The position numbers were made by a program, and so were the translations under genes. Under the pieces are notes generated by a model that ran no database searches, was not told the origin of the DNA, and was given only the letters and a program-made list of their open reading frames with translations. This document shows positions 1 through 9,021 of a DNA stretch of 64,000 nt, piece after piece. Within the stretch, counting starts at the first letter, position 1. The number at the start of each line of letters is the position of its first letter. Source of the stretch: DATBLQ01 sp036555325 (GTDB lineage Bacteria > Pseudomonadota > Alphaproteobacteria > Rhizobiales > Aestuariivirgaceae); assembly GCA_036555325.1 (NCBI GenBank), contig DATBLQ010000052.1, forward strand, positions 154,831 through 218,830. The letters are read 5' to 3'.

Positions 1-1592
1 ACGCCGAAGCCTGCGACAGGGCGAGAGTAGCCCTCCAAGCCCCTCCCATGCCGAAACCGGCGGACGATGATCTATCCGCCGCCCGCGACATCCTGGCTTG
101 GAACACGGTCTGGGATACCAGGAATTCGAGGCCCTACACCGCTTGTTCGCGCAACTGGGATCTTGAGAAATTCGGCGGCTTCGGCGTCTGGCTCACCGAC
201 AGCGCCATAAGCGCCCTGATCCACTCCAGTTTCGATGAGGAACAAGCGTGGGAAAATATCGCTGCTCTGCTTGATGCTCAAACGCCTGAAGGGAATTTCC
301 CTTGCCTTGTGACGGGCAATGACAACTGGCGCGATCGCTCCCAACCTCCACTCGTCTCTCTCATCATATGGCTGATCTATGTTCGCACGGGCAACATCAA
401 GCTCCTCGAGCTCGCCTACGACCCGCTCAAACGCAATCATGCCTGGTGGTGGCGAAACCGCGACGGCAACGCCAACGGCGTGCTCGAATATGGTTCCTCC
501 GCGGCGGGTGAAGGGCTTTACATGGGAACCAAGCTCGCAGCCAAGAACGAATCCCTCATGGACAATTCACCGGTCCATGACGAGGCCCAGTGGAACGACA
601 AAAGCCGCACGCTCGACTGCGAGGATGTTGGGCTCAACAGCCTCATAACGCTCGACGCCGAAATGCTGAGTTTTATGGCTGCGGCTCTCGGGCGTGAGAC
701 GGAAGCAGGTGATCACCGTGCTAGAGCCGCTGCTCACCGCAGCAAGCTCTCGACCCATTTCTGGGACGATGCGCGCCAAATCTTTGCCAATCGACTGTGG
801 AGCGGCAAATTCGTAAAGAGCCTCGCACCTACGAGCTTTTTTCCGATGATCGCAGGTGCCGCCACGCCGAGCCAGGAGCGTGACCTGCTGCGGCACTTAA
901 CCAACCCTCGTACTTTCGGAGGCCGGTTCGGCTTGCCATCCATTGCCCGCAACGATCCTGCCTTCTCCGACAACGTCTATTGGCGCGGCCGCATTTGGCC
1001 AATTCTGAACTGGCTCGTCTGGCTCGGACTGAAGCGCAACAATCACTGGGCCGCCGCGGAATCGTTGCGCAGGAAAAGCCTGAAGCTCTTTGCTGCCTCC
1101 TGGCGATCGCGCCTTGCACCCGAAAACTTCAATGCCGTCACCGGTGAGGGGTTGGATCAACCCGATACCGATCCGTTCTATAGCTGGACCGCACTTCTGC
1201 CGCTGATGGGCATGGCTGGGGTTCTGGACATCGATCCATGGAAAGGCTGGTGTCTGAACAACACCGGCAACGATATCGAGCTCGGACCGGTCAATACCCC
1301 CATCGGCTCCGCTCATATCTCGCGTCGGCAGGGCTGGATCGAAGTAACCTGCGCCGGCAAGTTGGTCGTGGCGAGCGACGTCAAGCCTCGCCTGACCCAC
1401 ATCAGCATTGCCGATCGCTTGGCTGTCATGTTGCCGGCCGGCCTTGCAAGAGGCCGGAGCATACGGCTCTCGAGGCCGATTGCATCGGCATCGCAAAACG
1501 GCCGCAAATTGAAAGGCCTGACTTCAACGCACGAGATTCGCCTCGAACAGACCGGACACAAACCGGAGCTGCTCGAGATTACGTTCCTTTAG
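1..1592 (+). CDS. MGH1/GH63-like glycoside hydrolase, probably 5'-partial
   Basis: An (alpha/alpha)6-barrel glycosidase related to mannosylglycerate hydrolase and GH63 glucosidases. Seen in the sequence: an N-terminal WDTRNSRPYT/NWDLEKFGGFGVWLTDSA region, the family-typical LMDNSPVHDEAQW segment near residue 175 (counting from the ATG at 48), YWRGRIWPILNW near 325 and FYSWTALLPLMG near 390, with a small beta-rich C-terminal part. The ATG at 48 has no evident ribosome binding site, and the same frame stays open back to the left edge (reading EACDRARVALQAPP just before it). The true start is therefore probably upstream of the window. Substrate cannot be told from the sequence; an intracellular alpha-glucosidic or mannosidic oligosaccharide is the family norm. 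Family is fairly certain; start and specificity are not. Confidence 0.75.
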   Translation, partial: AEACDRARVALQAPPMPKPADDDLSAARDILAWNTVWDTRNSRPYTACSRNWDLEKFGGFGVWLTDSAISALIHSSFDEEQAWENIAALLDAQTPEGNFPCLVTGNDNWRDRSQPPLVSLIIWLIYVRTGNIKLLELAYDPLKRNHAWWWRNRDGNANGVLEYGSSAAGEGLYMGTKLAAKNESLMDNSPVHDEAQWNDKSRTLDCEDVGLNSLITLDAEMLSFMAAALGRETEAGDHRARAAAHRSKLSTHFWDDARQIFANRLWSGKFVKSLAPTSFFPMIAGAATPSQERDLLRHLTNPRTFGGRFGLPSIARNDPAFSDNVYWRGRIWPILNWLVWLGLKRNNHWAAAESLRRKSLKLFAASWRSRLAPENFNAVTGEGLDQPDTDPFYSWTALLPLMGMAGVLDIDPWKGWCLNNTGNDIELGPVNTPIGSAHISRRQGWIEVTCAGKLVVASDVKPRLTHISIADRLAVMLPAGLARGRSIRLSRPIASASQNGRKLKGLTSTHEIRLEQTGHKPELLEITFL

Positions 1593-1617
1593 AACGCTGG
1601 CACCCTAGAGCTGGACC

Positions 1618-1663
1618 AAAAAAGAACCGCCAGGCAGCCGCGCTGCGCGCGGGTTAGGCGGTC
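1618..1663 (-). terminator. Rho-independent terminator of the HU gene
   Basis: Read on the minus strand, just after the HU stop codon: ACCGCC, a GC-rich 25-nt loop that contains further self-complementary GCGCGC, then GGCGGT, followed directly by TCTTTTTT. Outer stem arms are 1626-1631 and 1657-1662. A T-run directly after the stem is the classic intrinsic terminator layout. It also lies just past the end of the convergent glycosidase gene. Confidence 0.65.
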
Positions 1664-1686
1664 CCTTGTTTGATCGAACGAGCTAG

Positions 1687-1980
1687 TTAGATTGCTTCTT
1701 TCACTTCCTTGGCGACGCGGAACGCAACCTTCCGCGAGGCCTTGATCTTGATCGCCTCGCCGGTGGCAGGATTGCGGCCCATTCGCGCCGGCCGGTTGCG
1801 AACCTGCATGATACCAAGACCTGTAATGCGAACCTTGTTTCCTTTTTTCAGGTTCTTGACCGTAAGATCAATGAAGTCTCCGAAAAGTTCGGCCATTTTC
1901 TTCTTGGGCATCTCGTGTTTTTCCGCCAGTTCGGCAATCATCTTCGAGAGCGGCACGGTCAACTGAGCCTTGTCAGCCAT
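1687..1980 (-). CDS. HU-family histone-like DNA-binding protein
   Basis: A 97-residue HU/IHF-fold protein that bends and compacts DNA as a dimer. The second half shows the HU signature: GDFIDLTVKNLKKG, then VRITGLGIMQVRNRPARMGRNP with the beta-arm proline in RNPATGE, and KIKASRKVAFRVAKEVK at the end. It is slightly longer than the usual 90 residues because of the N-terminal MADKAQLTVPLSKM stretch. The start is supported by a strong AGGAGG site 6-7 nt upstream. It is monocistronic, transcribed away from the RNA methyltransferase gene and closed by the terminator at 1618-1663. HU, IHF-alpha or IHF-beta cannot be fully separated by eye, but the sequence reads as HU. Confidence 0.9.
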   Translation of the reverse strand: MADKAQLTVPLSKMIAELAEKHEMPKKKMAELFGDFIDLTVKNLKKGNKVRITGLGIMQVRNRPARMGRNPATGEAIKIKASRKVAFRVAKEVKEAI

Positions 1981-2180
1981 TGATCTCCTCCTCTGTCCTC
2001 AGTTACAAAAATCCGCGTTTCCATTAAGCCAGAATCAAAAAACGCAAGACAATGCGGGAGTTTTTGCGTCGGTTCTGGCCGCTTGTCTAGAGGTTCTGGC
2101 CCCTTTACGGCTTGAGAAACACAGAAAAATGCGGAAAAACGCCTATAAAACGGCAAATATCACTAGGGACCGAAGCTTGG

Positions 2181-3446
2181 GTGGCACGAATCGCTCTTGA
2201 CATCACTTCGCTGGGCCGCCGTGGCGAAGGCATCGCGCGTGGGCCTGCGGGCAGTATTTTCGTTCCCTATGCTCTTCCCGGCGAACTCGTCGAGGCCGAC
2301 GTGAACGGTGCGCAAGCCACTCTCGTTGCACTGCAACAGGCCTCCCCTGAGCGCGTCTCGCCGCCATGCCCGCACTACGGCGATTGCGGCGGCTGCGCAC
2401 TCCAGCATCTGGCCGACGCTCCTTACGAACAATGGAAACGGTCGCTTGTAATCAGTCAACTGACGAATGTTGGTTTGTCGCCGCTCGTTCAACCTCTTTT
2501 TGCCGCTCATGGAAGAGGAAGGCGTCGCGTCACATTTCATGTTCGCCGCCCAACCGAAGGCAAGGCTTCGGTAGGATTCATGGGATTTGACAGTCATCGA
2601 CTGGTGGAGATCGGTCATTGCCTTGTCTGCGCTCCAGAACTCGGCCAGGCCCTCCCCGCCGCCCGTGCGCTTGCGAGCGTGCTTATTGGCGGGACGGCAT
2701 CCTTCGACATCCACTTCACTGCCACGGCAAGCGGGCTGGATTGCGACGTCCGTGGGTTAAGTCGTGATCAGGAACCTTCCCATGCCGACATCGCCGCAAT
2801 TTCATCGCGCTTCGGCTTGATCAGACTATCGATCAACGGTATCCCGGCCGTCACGCTCGGCCAACCTCTGATCGATTGTGCCGGCGCAAAAATCATTCTT
2901 CCTCCGAGCCCTTTCCTTCAGGCCACCGAGCTTGGCGAAACAACCCTCCTGAATTTCATTCTGGCGCACCTTGGCAGCGCCAAGCGTGCCGCCGACCTGT
3001 TCTGCGGTGTCGGTACGTTCACCTTTCACCTTGCCCGTCAGCTGCCGGTCCTTGCCGTTGACCGAAACAGTGCAGCTATCGACGTATTGATGCATGCTGC
3101 GCGTCACACGCAGCGTTTGAAATCAGTCCGCGCGACCGTCCGCGATCTGTTTCGCCAACCGCTAACGGCCCACGAGCTCGATGATCTCGATTTTGTCGTT
3201 TTCGATCCGCCGCGACAGGGAGCTGAGGCTCAGTCCAAGGAACTTGCCCAATCCCGCATCCCCTCGATTGTCGCGATATCATGCAACCCTTCAACCTTTG
3301 CCCGCGACGCGGCCATCCTGGTCGGCGGCGGATATGAGCTGAAGGAAGTCCTCCCCATCGACCAGTTTAGGTGGTCGGCGCATGTCGAAATTGCGGCGTT
3401 TTTCACCAGAGGTTCCAAGCGAGGCCAATTGACGCTAAAACACTGA
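2181..3446 (+). CDS. class I SAM-dependent RNA methyltransferase (TrmA/RlmC/RlmD family)
   Basis: Methylates C5 of a uridine in rRNA or tRNA (23S m5U in RlmD/RlmC relatives). From the GTG at 2181: an N-terminal TRAM-like RNA-binding domain (ALDITSLGRRGEGIARG), an iron-sulfur cysteine set PPCPHYGDCGGCALQ plus HCLVC, then the Rossmann methyltransferase domain with ADLFCGVGTFTFHLA (SAM loop), VFDPPRQGAE, and the catalytic cysteine in SCNPSTFARD. The frame can be extended upstream to a TTG at 2112, but those 23 residues look non-coding and family alignment starts at about VARIALDIT, so I chose the GTG. The LOG gene overlaps its 3' end or follows closely. Exact RNA target is not decidable here. 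Confidence 0.85.
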   Translation: MARIALDITSLGRRGEGIARGPAGSIFVPYALPGELVEADVNGAQATLVALQQASPERVSPPCPHYGDCGGCALQHLADAPYEQWKRSLVISQLTNVGLSPLVQPLFAAHGRGRRRVTFHVRRPTEGKASVGFMGFDSHRLVEIGHCLVCAPELGQALPAARALASVLIGGTASFDIHFTATASGLDCDVRGLSRDQEPSHADIAAISSRFGLIRLSINGIPAVTLGQPLIDCAGAKIILPPSPFLQATELGETTLLNFILAHLGSAKRAADLFCGVGTFTFHLARQLPVLAVDRNSAAIDVLMHAARHTQRLKSVRATVRDLFRQPLTAHELDDLDFVVFDPPRQGAEAQSKELAQSRIPSIVAISCNPSTFARDAAILVGGGYELKEVLPIDQFRWSAHVEIAAFFTRGSKRGQLTLKH

Positions 3447-3472
3447 AGAACTCGCTATCCGGATCACCGTCC

Positions 3473-4246
3473 TTGAAGAACCCTACCGATAACTCGCCGC
3501 AACTTGCTTCATCCTCATTTCGCTTGCCGGCGCTTGACCAGGATTTTCTGTTGGGGGATTCCACCCGCGGCGTGCGCTTCATGCTCGAATATGCCAAGGC
3601 CGAGGAAATATTGCGCCATTGGCGAATCTGTTCGACCATCGTTGTCTTCGGCAGCGCGCGCATCACGCGCTCCTCGTCTTGGTACGAGACGGCACGCAGT
3701 TTTGCCTTCCTTGCGTCCGAAAAAGGCGGCGCCAAGGAGTTGCGCGACGGTTATCGTCACAATGTGATCGCAACCGGCGGCGGTCCTGGAATCATGGAGG
3801 CAGCAAACCGTGGTGCCTCCGAGGCGGGAGCACCCTCCATTGGCTTCAACATAACCATTCCACTCTTACAGGAGCCTAATGCCTTTACGACTCCCGATCT
3901 GACCTTTCAGTTTCACTACTTCGCCATGCGCAAGATGCACCTTGCCATGCGTGCCGCCGCCTTGATCGTCTTTCCCGGTGGCTTCGGCACTTTCGACGAG
4001 TTATTCGAGATCTTGACCCTTCGCCAAACGGGCAAGATGCCCGATATCCCCATCGTCCTTGTCGACCGCGAATATTGGACGCAGGTATTGAACTTTGACG
4101 AACTGCTCCGGCGCGGCATGATCGCCGCTCACGATCTTAAGCTTTTCAGCTTCGCTGAAACTCCCGACGAAATCTGGAGCACCGTCAGCGCCTCCGGTCT
4201 CAAGGTTCATGTCAAATGGCGACGGAACGATGCCGTCCAGCTATGA
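3473..4246 (+). CDS. LOG family protein (TIGR00730, Rossmann fold)
   Basis: Member of the lysine-decarboxylase-like/LOG family. Characterised members hydrolyse cytokinin riboside 5'-monophosphates or other nucleotide 5'-monophosphates to free base plus ribose 5-phosphate. Seen: the DQDFLLGDSTRGVRFMLEYAK lead typical of the longer proteobacterial subgroup, a nucleotide loop VFGSARI, ATGGGPGIMEAANRGA, and the diagnostic PGGFGTFDELFEILTL motif. The frame is open from a GTG at 3371 inside the preceding gene; the TTG at 3473 (34 codons in) is preferred because it removes a 75-bp overlap and matches the family N-terminus, but no strong ribosome binding site decides it. Probably co-transcribed with the upstream methyltransferase. 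Confidence 0.82.
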   Translation: MKNPTDNSPQLASSSFRLPALDQDFLLGDSTRGVRFMLEYAKAEEILRHWRICSTIVVFGSARITRSSSWYETARSFAFLASEKGGAKELRDGYRHNVIATGGGPGIMEAANRGASEAGAPSIGFNITIPLLQEPNAFTTPDLTFQFHYFAMRKMHLAMRAAALIVFPGGFGTFDELFEILTLRQTGKMPDIPIVLVDREYWTQVLNFDELLRRGMIAAHDLKLFSFAETPDEIWSTVSASGLKVHVKWRRNDAVQL

Positions 4247-4280
4247 CTTGAGGCAGCTCGGCCATAAAAATGCTGGCGAG

Positions 4281-4309
4281 TTGACAATGCTGAGCCGGTG
4301 TCGTGAAGT
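4281..4309 (+). promoter_or_regulatory. possible sigma70-type promoter of the nucleoside operon
   Basis: A perfect TTGACA at 4281-4286 followed after 17 nt by TGAAGT, a weak -10. It sits in the 145-bp gap before the BMP gene, about 80 nt upstream of its ATG. The -35 is good and the -10 is poor, so this is only a candidate. Confidence 0.25.
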
Positions 4310-4391
4310 CGCCGAAAGGCCGCGAAATCGGGCCTCACGCCTGAAGCTCGACCATCCGCGACCCGTCCTTTCGCATCCAGGGAGAAAATGC

Positions 4392-5387
4392 ATGTTTATC
4401 AGGCTCCTTTCATGGGCAGCGGTCATGGTCGCAACGGCAGCCGCCAGCCTAGCTGCCGAGATTAGCCCCGCCATCGTTTATGATCTCGGTGGCAAATTCG
4501 ACAAATCCTTCAACGAAGGGGTCTACAACGGAGCCGAACAGTTCAAGAAAGACACCGGCATCGAGTACCGCGATTTCGAAATTCAAAATGACAGTCAGCG
4601 CGAGCAGGCGCTTCGCAATTTCGCCAAACGCGGTAACAATCCGATCGTTGCTGTCGGCTTCTCCCAGGCCCAGGCCGTTGAGAAAGTTGCCGAGGAATTT
4701 CCCCAAACCCAATTTGCGATCATCGACATGGTGGTCGACAAACCGAATGTCGCTTCAATAGTGTTCAAGGAGCATGAGGGAAGTTATCTTGTCGGCATTC
4801 TCGCCGCCATGGCCTCGAAGACGGGCAAAGTTGGTTTTGTCGGTGGCATGGACATCCCTCTCATTCGCAAATTCGCCTGTGGCTATGTCGGCGGTGTGAA
4901 ATCGGTTAAGGCCGACGACGAAGTATTCCAAAACATGACCGGCACGACGGGCGCTGCCTGGAACGATCCTGTGAAGGGTGGCGAGCTTGCCAAGTCTCAA
5001 TTCGATCGCGGCGCCGATGTCGTCTACCACGCAGCCGGCGGCACCGGCCTCGGTGTTCTGCAGGCAGCTGCCGATTCCAAGAAGCTCGGTATCGGTGTCG
5101 ATTCCAATCAAAACCACCTTTTTCCCGGATTCGTCCTTACCTCCATGCTGAAGCGGGTGGACACTGCCACCTACAAGGTCTTTGAGGCATCGAAGAACGA
5201 CAGCTTTAAGCCGGGCGTGCAGGTACTCGGCCTTGCGGAAGGAGGTGTCGGCTGGGCCCTCGATGACAACAATAAGTCGCTCATCACTCCCGAGATGATG
5301 GACGCCGTCAAAAAGGCCGAGGAGGACATCAAATCGGGAGCGATTAAGGTTCACGACTACATGGCGGACTCTTCTTGTCCTTACTAA
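4392..5387 (+). CDS. BMP family ABC transporter substrate-binding protein (nucleoside importer)
   Basis: Periplasmic binding protein of the Bmp/PnrA (TmpC) family, which binds purine and pyrimidine nucleosides for an ABC importer. A signal peptide is visible at residues 1-22 (MFIRLLSWAAVMVATAAASLAA, hydrophobic core then A-x-A cleavage) without a lipobox cysteine. The mature part has the family hallmarks YDLGGKFDKSFNEGVYNGA, EGSYLVGILAAMASKTGKVGF, FACGYVGGV, YHAAGGTGLGVLQAA and GVDSNQNH. The frame is open further up to 4209, but the ATG at 4392, after an AGGGAGA site and directly before the signal peptide, is clearly right. First gene of a run of eight co-directional genes for nucleoside uptake and breakdown. 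Confidence 0.9.
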   Translation: MFIRLLSWAAVMVATAAASLAAEISPAIVYDLGGKFDKSFNEGVYNGAEQFKKDTGIEYRDFEIQNDSQREQALRNFAKRGNNPIVAVGFSQAQAVEKVAEEFPQTQFAIIDMVVDKPNVASIVFKEHEGSYLVGILAAMASKTGKVGFVGGMDIPLIRKFACGYVGGVKSVKADDEVFQNMTGTTGAAWNDPVKGGELAKSQFDRGADVVYHAAGGTGLGVLQAAADSKKLGIGVDSNQNHLFPGFVLTSMLKRVDTATYKVFEASKNDSFKPGVQVLGLAEGGVGWALDDNNKSLITPEMMDAVKKAEEDIKSGAIKVHDYMADSSCPY

Positions 5388-5396
5388 CCCTGCCGC

Positions 5397-6935
5397 ATGA
5401 AACCCGACGATATCCTTACAGCCGCCGTCGAGCTGCAGGGCATTGACAAATATTTCGGGAGCGTTCACGCGAACCGCGCCGTCTCCTTGCGCGTTCAGCG
5501 TGGGACGATTCATGGCATCGTGGGAGAGAACGGTGCCGGCAAATCGACCCTCATGTCGATACTTTATGGTTTCTACCGCGCTGATGCCGGTGAGATAATT
5601 ATTGGCGGCAAGTCCGTCGCAATTCGCTCGCCGGCAGAGGCAATCGCTCTTGGCATCGGTATGGTTCATCAGCATTTCATGCTGGTCGAAAACTTCACCG
5701 TGCTGGAAAATGTGGTACTCGGCGCCGAGGGCGGCCAGGTGCTAAACCGCGGTTTTGATGCAGCCCGGCAAAGTCTCGAACGGCTGAAACACGACTACGG
5801 GTTGGATGTCCCGATAGATAGTCTCATTTCTGATTTGCCGGTGGGGCTGCAGCAGCGCGTCGAAATTCTCAAAGCTCTTTATCGCAACGCCGAGGTTCTC
5901 ATACTTGATGAGCCGACAGGCGTTCTCACCCCCAAGGAAGCTGACCACCTCTTCAACGTGCTCCGCAAACTGCGCTCCGAAGGCAAGACCGTGATTCTCA
6001 TCACCCACAAGCTTCGTGAAATAATGGCCGTGACCGACGTTGTTTCAGTCATGCGTAAGGGCAGTGTTGTGGACACGTTGGAAACACGCCACACAACTCC
6101 TTCAAGGCTTGCCGAGCTCATGGTGGGTCGAAGCGTCAAGCTTGAGGTCGAAAAAAAGCGGCGCCAAGCCGGCCTGCCCATCCTCGAAGTGCGCAATCTG
6201 TCGTATCGCGATCAATCCGGCGTTGACCGATTGAAGGACATTAGCTTTGCCGTCCGCGAAGGCGAGATCGTCGGCATTGCCGGTGTCGCCGGGAATGGCC
6301 AGAGCGAGTTGCTGGCCGTTCTCTCTGGAATGAATGAACCTTCCGGAGGCGAGATTCTTCTTCGCGGCAAGCCGCTGGACAGGGCGGGCTACAACGCCCG
6401 TCTCGTGCGCAGTCTGGCCGTTGCGCACGTTCCCGAGGATCGCCAGCGGATTGGCCTCGTTATGCCTTTTATAGCCTGCGAAAACACCATTCTAGGCTAT
6501 CACGAGGATCCAAAATTCGGTCGGGGATTCTTGAACCGTACGGCAGTCTTCGAGGATGCGGCGCAAAAAATGCGCGCCTATGACGTTCGCCCGTGCGATC
6601 CTTCCCTTCGCGCTTCGCTGTTTTCCGGCGGCAATCAGCAGAAACTCGTCCTCGCCAGAGAAATCGAACACTCGCCGGATCTTTTGATCGTGGGCCAGCC
6701 CACTCGCGGGGTTGACATCGGAGCGATTGAATTCATCCATCGTCGTCTTCTCGACTTGCGCGATCAAGGCAAGGGCATTCTGCTGGTCTCCGTGGAACTC
6801 GATGAGATCCGCAGCCTGTCCGACCGAATTCTGGTTATGTTCGCCGGATCGATCGCCGGCGAATGTGCGCCCACCGTCCCCGAGACCGAAATTGGTCTGC
6901 TGATGGCCGGCATCGTGCATGAGAAAGCTGCATGA
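5397..6935 (+). CDS. nucleoside ABC transporter ATP-binding protein (two fused NBDs)
   Basis: A 512-residue RbsA-type protein with two ATPase domains, energising the permease pair that follows. NBD1 (about 14-250): Walker A GENGAGKSTLMSILYG, signature LPVGLQQRVEILKALYR, Walker B LILDEPT, H-loop ILITHKLRE. NBD2 (about 260-500): a degenerate Walker A GVAGNGQSELLAVLSG lacking the lysine, signature FSGGNQQKLVLARE and QPTRGVDIGA. This asymmetry is normal for the family. The ATG lies 9 nt after the BMP stop; the gene ends in an ATGA overlap with the first permease. Confidence 0.92.
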   Translation: MKPDDILTAAVELQGIDKYFGSVHANRAVSLRVQRGTIHGIVGENGAGKSTLMSILYGFYRADAGEIIIGGKSVAIRSPAEAIALGIGMVHQHFMLVENFTVLENVVLGAEGGQVLNRGFDAARQSLERLKHDYGLDVPIDSLISDLPVGLQQRVEILKALYRNAEVLILDEPTGVLTPKEADHLFNVLRKLRSEGKTVILITHKLREIMAVTDVVSVMRKGSVVDTLETRHTTPSRLAELMVGRSVKLEVEKKRRQAGLPILEVRNLSYRDQSGVDRLKDISFAVREGEIVGIAGVAGNGQSELLAVLSGMNEPSGGEILLRGKPLDRAGYNARLVRSLAVAHVPEDRQRIGLVMPFIACENTILGYHEDPKFGRGFLNRTAVFEDAAQKMRAYDVRPCDPSLRASLFSGGNQQKLVLAREIEHSPDLLIVGQPTRGVDIGAIEFIHRRLLDLRDQGKGILLVSVELDEIRSLSDRILVMFAGSIAGECAPTVPETEIGLLMAGIVHEKAA

Positions 6936-8044
6936 GGCAGGCAGGCCAGCTACCGTGGTGGGCGAACCTGCTTCTCATCCCTGCCCTCAATCTCCTTGCG
7001 GCCTTCGCGGTTTCCGGCCTTCTGCTTTTCGCTATCGGCGAAAACCCGTTCCGCTCCGCCGCCATCATCGTTGAGGGCGCATTTTTCTATGGGGAAGGTG
7101 TGGGCTACACCTTGTTCTATGCCACCAATTTCATTTTCACCGGCCTGGCCTTCGCCATCGCCTATCACGCCGGCCTCTTTAACATCGGCGCCGAGGGGCA
7201 AGCATATGTTGCAGGGCTCGGCGTTGCTCTCGTTTGCCTGTCACTGGACTGGCTGCCCCGCCCGCTCATCATCCTCATCGCGCTCATCGCCGCCGCAGCC
7301 TTTGGGGCGGCTTGGGCCTTGATCCCCGGCTATCTGCAGGCGAAGCGTGGAAGTCACATCGTGATTACCACCATCATGTTCAACTTCATCGCTGCCGCGC
7401 TGATCGTCTATCTGCTGGTGAACCACCTCTCTCCCCCAGGTTCGATGCAGCCCGAGACCCGCAATTTCATAGCCGCCGCGCGATTGCCTTTTCTCCACAC
7501 AATCTTCGCCGAAATGGGCGTGGCGCTCCCGGCCTCGCCTCTCAACCTCTCCTTTCTGTGGGCGCTGATTTGTTGCGTGTTGTTTTACATTCTCGTCTGG
7601 CGCACCAAGCTTGGCTATGAACTGCGCACTCTCGGCGCAAATCTCCATGCCGCCGTGTATGGCGGCATGTCTCCTCCGCGCCTCATAATGATTGCCATGA
7701 TGCTTTCAGGAGCGCTCGCCGGTTTCATGGCGCTCAACGAAATCATGGGCTCACAGCACCGGATGATCCTCGACTATACCTCGGGATACGGCTTTGTCGG
7801 CATTGCTGTAGCTCTCATGGGCCGCGCACATCCCTTGGGAATAATTTTTGCTGCGGTGCTTTTCGGCGCGCTCTATCAGGGTGGGGCCGAGCTGGCCTTC
7901 GAAAGCCCCAACATCACTCGCGACATGGTCGTCCTCATTCAAGGCCTGGTCATCATGATGGCGGGTGGACTTGAGCATCTATTTAGGCCACATATTGAGC
8001 GCCTGTTGACTTCGCGCCGGCTCCAAGTTGCGCCGGCCCGGTAA
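6932..8044 (+). CDS. nucleoside ABC transporter permease (NupP/BmpB type)
   Basis: Inner-membrane permease of the BPD_transp_2 family, 370 residues with about ten hydrophobic segments (for example LLIPALNLLAAFAVSGLLLF and LIILIALIAAAAFGAAWALI). Diagnostic motifs: NIGAEGQAYVAGLG, SHIVITTIMFNFIAAAL, and the coupling-helix region GYELRTLGANLHAAVYGGMS near residue 230. It starts by a 4-bp ATGA overlap with the ATPase gene and is followed after 5 nt by the partner permease, so translational coupling is likely. Family knowledge assigns such pairs to import of nucleosides; the salvage enzymes downstream agree. Confidence 0.9.
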   Translation: MRQAGQLPWWANLLLIPALNLLAAFAVSGLLLFAIGENPFRSAAIIVEGAFFYGEGVGYTLFYATNFIFTGLAFAIAYHAGLFNIGAEGQAYVAGLGVALVCLSLDWLPRPLIILIALIAAAAFGAAWALIPGYLQAKRGSHIVITTIMFNFIAAALIVYLLVNHLSPPGSMQPETRNFIAAARLPFLHTIFAEMGVALPASPLNLSFLWALICCVLFYILVWRTKLGYELRTLGANLHAAVYGGMSPPRLIMIAMMLSGALAGFMALNEIMGSQHRMILDYTSGYGFVGIAVALMGRAHPLGIIFAAVLFGALYQGGAELAFESPNITRDMVVLIQGLVIMMAGGLEHLFRPHIERLLTSRRLQVAPAR

Positions 8045-8049
8045 TCGTC

Positions 8050-9021
8050 ATGGAGCTCATTCAGGCAATTTCCACCATCATCGACTCAGGCATCCGGCTG
8101 TCAGTGCCGCTGCTCTTCGCCTGTCTTGCCGGACTTTACGCCGAACGCGCCGGCGTATTCGATATCGGGCTAGAGGGCAAGATGCTCATCGCCGCCTTCG
8201 CTGCCGGCGCCGTCGCGGCGATAACTGGCTCACCCTGGCCGGGTCTTTTCGCCGCGATTCTTGCATCTGTTGCTTTTGCTTTGTTGCACGGGCTTGCCAC
8301 GATTACTCATCGTGGCAACCAGATCGTTTCAGGCGTTGCCATAAACATCATGGCGGCCGGCCTGACCGCTCAGTTGGGCGTCACACTGTTCGAGCGGGGT
8401 GGCCAAACCCCCCAGCTCCCCCCTACTGCGCGTTTTTTGGAGAACGAGCTGCCGGGCGCCGATCTCGTGCGTGGTATTCCGATTATTGGCGATTTCTATT
8501 CCGAGATTATTTCCGGTCACAGCATTCTCGTCTATTTCGCTTTCCTCATGGTTCCCTTTACCTGGTGGGTCATCTATCGGACCCGATTCGGCTTGCGGCT
8601 CCGTGCCGTTGGTGAAAACCCCGCCGCCGCCGATACGGCCGGCGTTTCAGTGGAGTTTCAGCGCTATATGGCGGTGGTGTGTGGTGGTGTTCTCTGCGGC
8701 TTTGCCGGGAGCTACCTGTCCATTGCCCAGAGTTCGAGCTTCATTCGCGACATGACCGCCGGAAAGGGCTTTATCGCTCTCGCCGCATTGGTCTTCGCCA
8801 AGTGGCGACCCGTCCAGGCCATGGGAGCTTGTCTGCTTTTCGGCCTGCTTGATGCGCTGACGATCAGGCTGCAAGGCACTCCGCTCCCGGGTGTGGGCGT
8901 TCTGCCGGTGCAATTGATGCATGCCGTACCTTACATTCTCACCGTTGCGCTGCTTGCAGGGTTCATCGGCCGTGCCATACCTCCCAAGGCTGGCGGTATA
9001 CCCTACGTCAAGGAACACTGA
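8050..9021 (+). CDS. nucleoside ABC transporter permease, second subunit (NupQ/BmpC type)
   Basis: Second permease of the importer, 323 residues and strongly hydrophobic. It opens with ISTIIDSGIRLSVPLLFACLAGLYAERAGVFDIGLEGKM, the usual start of this subunit, followed by TITHRGNQIVSGVAINIMAAGL and the coupling-helix segment GLRLRAVGENPAAADTAGVS near residue 185. It pairs with the product of 6932-8044 to form the membrane channel. Its stop codon overlaps the start of cdd by one base, binding transport and catabolism into one transcript. Confidence 0.9.
   Translation: MELIQAISTIIDSGIRLSVPLLFACLAGLYAERAGVFDIGLEGKMLIAAFAAGAVAAITGSPWPGLFAAILASVAFALLHGLATITHRGNQIVSGVAINIMAAGLTAQLGVTLFERGGQTPQLPPTARFLENELPGADLVRGIPIIGDFYSEIISGHSILVYFAFLMVPFTWWVIYRTRFGLRLRAVGENPAAADTAGVSVEFQRYMAVVCGGVLCGFAGSYLSIAQSSSFIRDMTAGKGFIALAALVFAKWRPVQAMGACLLFGLLDALTIRLQGTPLPGVGVLPVQLMHAVPYILTVALLAGFIGRAIPPKAGGIPYVKEH

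Noticed and set aside
2042..2073. ACGCAA...TTGCGT inverted pair upstream of HU
   Set aside because: Six-base arms with a 16-nt loop in an AT-rich promoter region are not convincing as operator or terminator.
2112..2180. TTG-initiated N-terminal extension of the RNA methyltransferase
   Set aside because: The 23 added residues have no family counterpart and lie in the intergenic region; the GTG at 2181 fits the TRAM domain start.
4755..5675. 306-codon minus-strand frame across the BMP and ATPase genes
   Set aside because: It spans the junction of two clearly coding genes and has no recognisable motif; it mirrors their codon usage.
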